64,000 bases of DNA from Isoetes taiwanensis (lineage: Eukaryota; Streptophyta; Lycopodiopsida; Isoetales; Isoetaceae). Under the pieces are notes generated by a model. It was not told where the DNA came from and did no database searches. It was given only the letters and a program-made list of their open reading frames with translations. The stretch spans positions 4,026,028-4,090,027 of the forward strand of contig JAJEKV010000013.1 of the NCBI GenBank assembly GCA_021234155.1, read 5' to 3'. This document shows, one piece after another, positions 11,962 to 20,939 of the stretch. How positions within the stretch are numbered: position 1 is the first letter of the stretch; every line of letters begins with the position of its first letter. The translations under genes and the position numbers were made by a program.

Positions 11962-12417
11962 TTCCATCATGTAATCAACTCTATTATGCCTGAAATATTA
12001 CTTGAATGGTCCAAAAACCGCCACATTAAGTGGTTGCATTTTATGAGAAGTGTGGGGAGGTAGAATAACTAGGTGATCCCCAAGGATTTGGTTGGAATCC
12101 TCATCTCATTGGTTACGTGGCTGCCATGACCATCCAAAATCGTAAGATGTAGGTTGCTTTCATCTCTCCGGGCATATTAGACTTATAATGCTTCCTTAAC
12201 CAAACCTTGAACAACTTCATGGTCATCCATCCCTCAGGTTGAACTGGATAACCACATCAGAGCTAAAGCTAGGGTCATTTATATCTTGAAAATTCACATC
12301 TTCCTCATCACTAGCGATACCATCATCCCAATATCGTCTATGGCCAGGACCATTTCTTTCAATAGGCACAAACCCTACAGCTAATCCAAATAGTATCGTC
12401 CTCATATCATAAGGCAT
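11962..12417 (-). pseudogene. DDE_1-like transposase fragment, copy X2
   Basis: On the minus strand the acidic frame 12417-12223 ends FNLRDG. In the next frames the block equivalent to GDHLVILPPHTSHKMQPLNV, then AVFGPFK (about 12010-12100), follows with intervening stops. It is the same domain as in X1, cut off before the GF-ATRIWP block. Inactive as read. Confidence 0.5.
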
Positions 12418-12654
12418 GCAATGACTAGGATTGAATAAGACATTCCAAAGTTTTAACTCTATGCTCGTTAATATGAGCAGTGTTAGAAGGAATTATCCAT
12501 GAATTAGACAAGGTAAATTTTCCAGGTCTACACATGTCAAACTAGCAGTCAAGCTCTGATTACCATGATAGTACACCAAGTGAGCCGCCCTATTCAAGAG
12601 ATTTTTATTGTCTAAAACAACAAGACTCTTGGTGTCACCAGCCCCCCACCTTCA

Positions 12655-13190
12655 CTATAAGTCCTTCGCTTTTTCAATAACAGATTCACTGATGTTATGA
12701 AGATGGCAGACATAATGAACCTTACCAATATCTTTCATACAATAACCAACCATGCCATCAAAACAATGAAGATGGTTATTCTTTAGAGCCTTACAAACCA
12801 AAGCAACACTTGGTGGCTTCCAAAGCCAATTGAAATCTTTCTTAATAGCATCATTCATGGCCCTTAGAGTCTTGAAACAGCCTCTAAGTACGGCTTGGCA
12901 GTGCAAATCATCCATGGTAGCACCATGCTCTAATGCTATTGTCCCAGACAAACATCTTCTATTGCAAAACCCAACTATGGCATCATAAAAACTCATAGGA
13001 ACATCTTGCCCAGAAAGCTCCAATGTCGCACTACCATCGATGGCAGACTAGTCTTGTCCAAAAGAAGCCCCACCAGAAGAACCTCCAATTTGAGGCCCTC
13101 CAAAAGAGCCTCCGATTGGCAAAGAGCTCAAAGATGGAGGCATAGGTCCGTCTACTCCCTTACCTCTTCTAGCTGCCTTCTTCAAAACAT
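12655..13190 (-). pseudogene. Rep/HUH-endonuclease-like domain, copy X2
   Basis: This is the better preserved copy. The frame 13023-12655 reads LSGQDVPMSFYDAIVGF, ALEHGATMDDLHCQAVLRG, NDAIKKDFNWLWKPPS, then MVGYCMKDIGKVHYVCHLH and ESVIEKAKDL. E-x-G, LHCQ and GYCMKD occupy the places of Rep motifs II and III; motif I is not identified. Upstream (13040-13190) a Gly/Ser-rich segment with KKAARRGKGVDGP is in frame except for one stop. No helicase domain is visible. Assignment to a HUH/Replitron-like family is by motif pattern only and could be wrong. Confidence 0.5.
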
Positions 13191-13844
13191 ATTGACACAG
13201 ACAAAACAAAAAAACCAAGACAAGTCCCTCAGGCTAAGCCGATGGAGCAAAGGAACAAACACAGACGATTTGACAAAAATATATGACCCGACACCTCACT
13301 GTCCAAGAATAACAACCCATGTAAAGGATCGCCATCAGTTCAAAAAGGATCTTGTTTCGAATGTTTCAAATCCAGCATGTCACCATCAGCTTTTACTGTA
13401 TTTTTATACGAATAAAGTCAAAAGCCTGAGACAATCTTATGTAATAAATGTACATTTTGTGATTTTGGCCACACTATTAATATGAAGATCCTTCAATATA
13501 TTCTTCGTCATTGAGTTATTCATCTCGTCTAATATAATTTATATTTGCAAGATTCGATTTCCTAGATTCTATCACCGAGGCATTAACCTTGGTCGTTCAT
13601 CGCTTTGCAATCAGATCGTTACCATCTATTTTTTCTTTTAGCACAACGTTGCCTTGCACTGCCGCCTTCCAACGACATACTTTGCGGTCTGGCACAGACT
13701 GAAGCAAGGGCAAGGCGATGCTCATGGCATTTAGGCATCTCGGTCAAGAAAGAATGTGTTAAAAAAAACTCCTAGAAAAGACACGATTTTTGTTTTTCCT
13801 GCAAGAAGCATTGTGAAACGATTTAACTCCGGCACTCTACGACC

Positions 13845-14216
13845 ATAAAGCACAGTTTCATTATTTATGGACTTTCCACAAGTCCATAAATATCTCAAAT
13901 TATCGCCAGTGGTAAGAATATAGGGTATTTTGTTGAAAATAGTGACATGATTTTGTGCTGAGCTTAAAAAAAACTCGGATTCCATGCGGGTAGTTGACAT
14001 GGCAGGCCGTGGAACCCAATGCGAATTTTTAGATTTCGTCATTTCTTGTTATTAAAATGAGCCACAATTTCGGGAATCGTGCAAGTAGGTGAGATAGGAG
14101 GTCCCTTCATCCAGTCTCTTCATTGTCTCTTCATTCTATCTCTTCGTGCAAGCACCTTCATTCGCTCTCTTAGATTCATTTCAGGTCACTCAGAATGGTC
14201 GCGACTAGGCGCAAAC
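13845..14216. other. Spacer with reversed target sequence
   Basis: The first 25-45 bases are the reverse complement of target sequence found at 33490-33535. No gene is seen in the rest. Confidence 0.4.
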
Positions 14217-14691
14217 ATGGACACACCATCACCAAATGCGCCTCATATTAGTGAGGCAATCTTAGCCCATGCGAATCAGTTGCAGGTGGAGGTACAAAAC
14301 GAGATGAACCAGATCCGAAGAGAGAAGTTAGCGCCCAACTCACGAAGCTCCTCAAAGGGGATGGGTTGGTAAAGGATGGCGACGAGGAAGAACTCAATAG
14401 GGTGGAGCTGGAGGACTGCCTCATATCATTGAAATTTGTATTCTGTGGCAAAGGCACCGAAAAGGCTGCTGAAAATGGAGGACGTTTGGATGCACAACAC
14501 GTTCTGACCTCTGTTTAAGAAGCTTTACAAGAAGCAAAGAAGACAATGTGAAGGTTTGGTAACCAAGCTCATCGTCAGCAGTGGTCACTCTCTCAAAGAC
14601 TTGGATGACTGGCTGGATCTGTACAGTCGAAGTCATATCGATGAGTTCGATCTGGGGGATCTTATTCAGGTTGAACTGGGCATTGACTGAA
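14217..14691 (+). pseudogene. Small unknown gene, about 155 codons, two frameshifts
   Basis: An ATG at 14217 (MDTPSPNAPHISEAILAHAN) begins an acidic, helical-looking protein. The frame shifts by one base near 14321, and coherent text continues as SAQLTKLLKGDGLVKDGDEEE, LNRVELEDCLISLKFVFCG and GGRLDAQHV. A second shift near 14505 leads to LFKKLYKKQRRQCEGLV, SLKDLDDWLDLYSRSHIDEF and DLGDLIQVELGID, stop at about 14691. The way protein-like text continues across both shifts supports a real ancestral or mis-assembled gene. No family is recognised. It converges on the methyltransferase-like gene, whose stop is at 15006. Confidence 0.45.
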
Positions 14692-15005
14692 GCTTTGGTC
14701 TTTTATATTAAATGTTGTCTATTATCTAGTATGTTTGTGTTGAATTAGCCATGTCCTGTAAGACCTATGTATTTTCTTTATCTAAAAGAATACCAAACTG
14801 TTGGTTAATTAATATTGTAAACACTGGAAAGTAATACCAAAAATATTAGACATGTCTTTATTTTCTTGGATCATGTACATAAGTTATTTCACTCAATTTG
14901 ATTCTAAAAACATATACATTGAGGTACAGAGGATGCGAAATTGGGCGCCCGCCTAATTTGCACCCCACTAACTTGCAAAATAGATCGTATGACAACATAA
15001 AATGC
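14692..15005. other. Convergent 3' region with a lone palindrome
   Basis: Shared 3' flank of the two convergent genes. A single copy of the GC-rich palindromic core (TTGGGCGCCCGCCTAA, 14941-14953) sits here, outside any array. Confidence 0.5.
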
Positions 15006-17118
15006 TTAAGGGTCCACCCCTTGATCAGCTGACATATCGGTGTGACCAACTTCACTTTGTTCTCCCCCTCCCTGTGCCGCTTGCTTCAGGAGCTCCATCT
15101 GGGCCAGGAATTCTTCAGAGGTTAGTGTAGCGTCAACACCCTCATTCTCAACCTCATCGTCCATTTGAACCTCATCCCCCTTCTCAACTTCCTCGTCCTC
15201 AACATCAGCCTCTTTCACAACCTCAAGCTCCTTTTCAACCACAACCCCAACCTCCTTTTCTTGCTCTGATGGCAGTGGGTCCACAGGTTGAGCCTCTTGT
15301 GTCTCCAATACAACAGAAGGTTCTTGGTCCTTGAGGAGTAGCTGCGTAAACTTCGAGCTACCCTCGACCAGATCTTGGGTGCACACTAGTGCAGTGCCCG
15401 CCAAAGCATTAATGTTCTCCTTCTTCTTTCTAAAGAAAGACATGTCCTTTGCTCCAAAACCTGCAACCTTTCTCAAATGGTCTGTGAGAGAATCCTTAGA
15501 CATCCGAAGAGTGGATTGCAACTCTTGCACCATTTGTGCAGGGAATGGACAAGGAGGTGGAGGAGTGGTCGCTACTGTACTTGCCTTGGAGCCGCTTGCT
15601 TTCTTTTTTCCCTCTGCTATCTTTTGCAATGCACGGGCTCTCGATTTCTTCTCGTCCAGCATTACTTCGAGTTGATCAAATATCTGAACAAGTTTAAGCT
15701 GTATATTCTCATCAATCTCAAATGCAGTGGCTTTATACCCTTCGCACATAGCTGCACGGCTAAACGATCCTCCGGAGAAGAAATCAAGGACACTGCAACA
15801 CTCAAGCATAAATTTCCGCACTAGGTATGTGCATGTCCTGGAATCTAATTGATGTGGCAAAAGGGCACCCGCGCCTCCTGCCACACTCTTGTCACCCCAA
15901 GGCCGATACAACCAGTATGCTGAAGGAAAGTACACAACCGTTATAAGTGGTATTGAAAAGAAATGGACAGAGACACAAGTTTAAATCATGTTACCTATTG
16001 CGCACTCATGATCGGGGAGGTTCTTCTCTATGTCCTCCACTTCTTTCAAGTGCTGCGAAAACTTCGAATACTCTTGAGGATGGTCCGCGTCGTTGAAGCA
16101 TAGATTCGCAAACTGCGAGAGGAAGGGTCATTCATATCATGGGGCGCTCCCACCCATACTTGGTCTCATGGCCACATACATTACGTGATCCAACAAGAGT
16201 CGGCGTATTTTTTTAAAAACACGAGAGGAAGGGTTTCTCTTTTTAGGATCATGGTACGCTCCCACCCATACACGACTACCTCTGTCTATAGTCTTCATGG
16301 CGGACAAGCATTCAATTTTTTAAAAAAACGATGCGGGTATAAAGTAATTATTTTTTCAAAAAGATCGTGATCCAATATAGTTGTTGGTCCGTTAGCACAC
16401 TGATCTGGTCCAAGAACTTCTGGTAATCCTCCATGCTCCATTTCCTGATATTTCTGAAATCACATCCGATAAACCGAGCAGAGGTATTGACCACATCAAC
16501 TGACATCCCCAGAGGACTCACACGGTAGCATTTGAATGATTTAGATCCCTCTTCCACCGGTCCACGCAGATATTCATTAACCTTTAGGATAAGAGCCTTT
16601 GGAAGGTTAAGCTTTTCTGCCTCCTTGCGGCTATCAACCCAATCACCTACACTGTTGGCGAACATTAACATCAAATTTTCCGTAAATATTGGATGAATTT
16701 TCCTCAAATCTACCATGTTGTCAACTTTGAGCTTCTTTACATCTTTCAGATATTTAAGGAGTGCACGCTCGACAGTGCCAATCTTCTTCAGTTCTCCCGC
16801 ACGGATTTTCATGACACGCCTATCAGTGTAATTTTTAGTGGTCTTGATGTACGTGGTGGCTGTCATGATCTCTGTCAACAGTCTTTGCAAATCCATTGGA
16901 TGCATGGACTTTAAAGGTCGGCACTTGTTATTCGTGAACATTCTCAGCCGGTCCTTAACCACTATCGTCTCACCCAATTCATCTTTTAGTTGCTCTTCAT
17001 AGAACAACTGAGCCACTTGTAGGCACATATTCCAAGTTTCGTCATCCAAGTACACGAAGTAATCGTAATCTCGCATGCTAAGTTTCTTCAAAGTCTGCTT
17101 CGCTATAGTGAGCCAATC
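15006..17118 (-). other. Beta-class (N6A/N4C) DNA methyltransferase-like region within the gene at 15006-19138
   Basis: The exon 17118 to about 16399 ends CDFRNIRKWSMEDYQKFLDQ, at the place where beta-class methyltransferases have DPPY/DPPF followed by W..eDy..fl. The exons 16112-15995 and 15919-15006 give AIAYWLYRPWGDKS and then VLDFFSGGSFSRAA followed by GYKATAFEIDE, a good motif I (FxGxx...E) placed after motif IV, the beta-class order. The catalytic Pro-Pro is absent (CDFRN), so activity is doubtful. The C-terminal 200 residues hold a Lys-rich helix, a Pro run and a long acidic Glu/Val-rich tail ending DQGVDP. Confidence 0.5.
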
Positions 17119-17164
17119 CTGCACAGCATAGTAAACTTAGCATATTTGAAATATATGGTCTCAA

Positions 17165-17470
17165 AATTGAGCAATGCACAAGCTAACATGCAATGCACAT
17201 GGGGGCCAATGCACATGAGGGCCATCCCAAATTGGGCGCCCGCCCAATTTCATAGCCAAGGGGATGCAATTTAACATGCTTAATGCACATGGGCCAACCC
17301 AAATTGGGCGCCCGCCCAATTTGCTAGCCAAGAGGCTACAAGTAACATGGTGAGTGCACATGGGAGGCCTCCCAAATTGGGCGCCCGCCCAATTTGATGG
17401 CCAAGGGGATGCAATTTAACATGCATAATACACATGGGGGCGTCCCAAATTGGGTCACCAATTTGATGAG
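17165..17470. repeat. Minisatellite with GC palindrome, array 1
   Basis: About four units of roughly 75 bases lie in an intron of the methyltransferase-like gene. Each has TGCACATGGG, then AAATTGGGCGCCCGCCCAAT, then a GCCAAG-GATGCAATTTAACATG spacer. The core is a near-perfect palindrome. The last unit is worn (CCCAAATTGGGTCACC). Confidence 0.85.
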
Positions 17471-17739
17471 AAAAAAAATCGCATGAAGAATTAGAAGTGA
17501 CTTCATGAATATGCTTATCTTGGGATAGTCCACGCTTTCCCTTCTTCGCTTTCCATAGAATGCCCATTGATTCCTTTAGTGCTTTGTATTTTTTCAAGTA
17601 AACATCCCGATGGATGGTATTCTTGGTGATATCGTTGCTCTCTCTGGCTGACCTTCACATATTCAAGAGGGGAGTGAGGTTCCCGCCAACACGACATTTT
17701 CTTTTTAGCGTAGAAGAAAAAGATATTTTAGCGTAGAAG

Positions 17740-18020
17740 AAAAAGATAAGATCTTTCAGATGCGCCCTTTCTGCTGGCCATTCCAAGGCCTGATTAACAA
17801 GAATTTGGGCAACTGCAGTGGTGTGATTGCCATTTACAATCTAGAATTCTGCATTGTCCAAATCGCTGGCCTTCTTCCACTTGATTACGCACGCCCGATT
17901 AATGCGGATCAAAGGGTACAACATCCGCAGACAAGGTGGATGCATCCGACATTAATAAACGATTCATAGAGTGTATCTACATGTTCAGGACTGATGACCC
18001 TGCAAGTCATATTTGCAGGT
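17740..18020 (-). other. ParB/Srx-like domain within the gene at 15006-19138
   Basis: The exon 1 end gives CRVISPEHVDTLYESFINVG. One frame over, the text continues RMLYPLIRINRACVIKWKKA and, after a TAG, IVNGNHTTAVAQILVNQALE. The order (I.P.hvd.L.esf...G, then v.nGNH.t.A) is that of ParB-like domains, which in prokaryotes and phages often precede DNA methyltransferases. The GNH motif replaces the usual DGxHR. The frame change near 17930 and the stop show damage, unless it is consensus error. Confidence 0.5.
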
Positions 18021-19264
18021 GCTTGATGCATTTTAAATATATCCACCTCTATTTCGAATCCAACTCCAAGAGGATAGATCCTTTCCCTGTGCTTAATGTT
18101 GATCAATGCGCTTTGTGACAGCTCACGTCTGCTTTCCTGGGTCAAGGCCCCGCCAGATGTCGAGCACTTAACAATTTGCCTGTCATCTTCCTCTGAGCTT
18201 GTCCCAGTCTCACTCCCCCCATCGGATCCACCTGATGTGGATGGAGGAGTCGAGTCTCTTCTTTTCTTCGACGAGGAAGCTATTGCCTCGTGTTGACTTC
18301 GTTTTTTTACTTGCTTTTCTGGTGGGGACTGCTCAGATACCTCCTGCGATCGAATGCTTAGGTCCGGGCTACGTGATCTTCTTCGCATACCACCAAGAAT
18401 CATTTTTGGCGTTGGTGTTTCTGATCTTTTCTTTTTAGGAACATTATATTTTTCTGATGACACGGCTATGGGCTTCTCTGTGCCCTTCGGTCCTTCATTC
18501 TTTCTAGAAACTCCATAACGTGACCTCAACCACGCCGTGTCATAGACCTTTGGTTGGTTCTTCCCATGATATTCTGTGTAAAGGGCCTTTGATCGATTTT
18601 GTTTGTGATCGAGTATGCACTGTCTAACTGTATTAAATCCATCTATAATATCTCCCCGTTTGGTGAGTCCAGATCTCTCAAGGCTTTCGTAAGAAGCCAG
18701 GACCCAGCCCTTGGCCTGACACGAATGTGGAGCCTCTGTGATGCTTGCATGCATTAGCTGAGGATTGTAAGTTTTAAAGGGTAACCTGTATCCTTGAAAT
18801 GACTTATCAAGCACGTCTTCCACGACAACATCTATCTCGTTGGCAACCTCAGTGCTCACAGTCATGTCAATTGCTATACCAGCATTCTGTGTCCTCTGAG
18901 TCCCGGGCTCAGCAAAGTACAAGCACAGATCCTTCAGATGATTTGTGCTAGAGCCAGGGTGGATTGGGCCTACCTCTATGCACCATGAAAACTTATCGGC
19001 TACAGCCGTCATTAGCTCTGGGACGACTTCAATACCATTGAACTGAATGCTCGACTCTGTTTCCTTTGCTGCAGCAAATGCCTGTGCCAACGGAGGGCCA
19101 GCTCCAGGTACACGTGCAGTTTGTTTAGTTCTGGCCATGGGTGCTGCATAACATCATTCATTAATCCCATTAGTAGTGTATGCAAGCATTAAAACAAGGT
19201 AGGGGAGGTTAGGAAGGGGAGGTTTTGCCTAATTTGACACAGCAGAGGAAGTTAGGAAGCACAG

Positions 19265-19960
19265 ACATGCCAGAGGGTGCCAAATTGGGCGTCCGCCCGA
19301 TTTGCCACCCCAGAGGAGGTTTGGATGCAGGAGCAGAGGCAAGAGGATGCCAAATTGGGCGCCCGCCCGATTTGCCACCCCGGAGGAGGTTTGGATGCAG
19401 GAACAGAGGCAAGAGGAGACAAATTGGGCGCTTAATTTGCCGAGAGAGGAGGAGGTTGGGAAGCACGAGAGGCTGTGAGGGTCCCAAATTGGGCGCCCGC
19501 CCGATTTGCCACCCCAGAGGAGTTTTAAAAGCAAGAACAGAGGCAAGAGGGTGCCAAATTGGGCGCCCACCCGATTTGCCACCCCAGAGGAGTTTTGGAT
19601 GGAGGAACAAAGGCAAGAGGAGACAAATTGGGCTCACCAATTTGCCGCACTGCAGGAGGTTAGGAAGCATGCAGTTGCCAGAGGGTGCCACCGCCTGATT
19701 GGCCACCCTGCAGGAGGTTTGGATGCAGGAAGAGAGGCAAGAGGGTGCCAAATTGGGCCCCGCCGATTTGCCACCCGAAGGAGTTTTGACCTGAGGGAGG
19801 TTAGGAGGAAGCCCAATTTGCAGCACTGCAGGAGGTTAGGAAGCACAGACGGGCCGAGGGTGCCAAATTGGGTGCCACCTGGGATTGGCCACCCCTGCAG
19901 GAGGTTTGGATGCGAGGAACAGAGGCAAGAGGAGACAAATTGGGGCCTGGCCCAATTTGC
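19265..19960. repeat. Minisatellite with GC palindrome, array 2
   Basis: About ten units of 60-75 bases lie upstream of the ATG at 19138. The core is TGCCAAATTGGGCGCCCGCC followed by CGATTTGCCACCCC, and the spacer is AGGAGGTTTGGATGCAGGA then ACAGAGGCAAGAGG. Several units have decayed cores (AAATTGGGCTCACCAATTT, AAATTGGGCCCCGCCGATTT). The spacers are similar to one another but unlike those of arrays 1 and 3. Confidence 0.85.
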
Positions 19961-19999
19961 CACAAAGACGCTTGAGGCAATTTGCGCGAGAGGCAAGAG

Positions 20000-20939
20000 G
20001 ATCACAAACCGGGCTCCGTGAGTAGGTTTAGAAGCATGGAAGCAGAGGGGTGTGTGGATGCATGGAAACGGCTTCCGTGGTATTTAGAAAGATCCAATGG
20101 GCGGAGGGTTATTTGGTGCGAGGGACAATACTCGAGGTACTAAGTAACAACCAAGCGGCCAGAGGTGCGCGCCAAAGGGTTTAGAAGCATAGAAACCAAA
20201 AATGATGGATGTAGGATAGCTGAGAATTTCATTTAGGGTGGACTGCTTATGGCCAGTGGCTTATCGCCTGCAGTAATATAATAAACTAAAGTTGAACAAA
20301 AAAGCAGTACCTTTTCCTTCCTTCAAGGGTCGTTTTTCCATGAAATCAGTGGCGCCTGGATGCTCAGAGACAGCGCTTAGAAGAAATGAAACCTGGCGCA
20401 ATCACTTTCAAGACGATAGGCGCAGCGTGAACCTCAAAGAATGCAAGTGTTCTCGGAAAAATGAATGAGCAAGCGAAAAGGAATGGGCGGTGAGATTGAA
20501 CAGGTGAATCACAAGTGGCAGCCATGCAAATGAAGAGCCTTAAACATAGACCTTTTTAACTAAATATAGACCAAAAGAAGTAACAATAAAAATAGACTTC
20601 TGCAATAAATGTGCTCGAAACATTAAATGCGGATTTTTAAATTAATATAGACGTCGTGGAAGTTAAATTTTAAATTTCGAATTCTCACGGGGCCCGCCCA
20701 ATTTTAAATTTCTATTACGGCACGCCCGCCCCAATTTGAATTTAAAATTACGGGCCCGCCCGCCCCAAATTGAATTTAAAATTACGGGCCCGCCCGAATT
20801 TGAATTTGAATTTATATTACGGGCCCACCCGCCCAATCAAACTCTGGTGGGAGAATTGAATTTTGAATTACTCTCACGGAAGCGGAGCGACTAAGCCATT
20901 TCGTTCTCTCACATTCTTGGGCGGCTACTTGTTCGGCGG
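20000..20939. other. Intergenic region between divergent genes
   Basis: This lies between the methyltransferase-like gene (minus) and the DUF8039-like gene (plus). At 20640-20845 it holds four or five alternations of AATTTGAATTTAAAATTACG and GGGCCCGCCCGCCC, a related GC/AT pattern. No TATA box is assigned with confidence. No gene is seen. Confidence 0.45.

Larger units (their letters stand above)
11962..13844 (-). mobile_element. Repeat element X2 (Rep-like/DDE-like carrier)
   Basis: Second copy of X1, same orientation in the window, ending at the same terminus (ACTCTACGACC). It then abuts ATAAAGCACAGTTTCATTA, which is the reverse complement of the left half of the target seen intact near 33519-33535, whereas X1 abuts the right half. 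X2 lacks the DDE C-terminal piece that X1 keeps at 3112-3310. Confidence 0.6.
15006..19138 (-). pseudogene. Histone H3-tail / ParB-like / DNA methyltransferase-like gene (multi-exon, damaged)
   Basis: A minus-strand gene of at least six pieces. Exon 1 (19138 to about 17930) starts MARTKQTARVPGAG: after Met removal, ARTKQTAR equals histone H3 residues 1-8. About 150 residues of unknown fold follow, then a Lys/Arg/Ser-rich nuclear-type linker (KKKRSETPTPK, MRRRSRSPDL) and a ParB-like start (ISPEHVDTLYESFINVG). Pieces at 17930-17745 and 17690-17480 continue the protein. A large exon is 17118 to about 16399, a short one 16112-15995, and the last 15919-15006 with the stop. Acceptors (GTGCAG, CTCGCAG, TTCAG) and a GTAAC donor support the last three. 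A frameshift near 17930 and an in-frame TAG near 17820 break the ParB part. An in-frame TGA lies upstream of the ATG. A 5' UTR intron may end at ATGCAG just before the ATG. Confidence 0.6.

Noticed and set aside
19206-20021. Long frames across palindrome array 2 (for example 205 codons on the minus strand)
   Set aside because: They are created by the repeat unit itself (PNWAPTRFATP-like text) and have no independent support.
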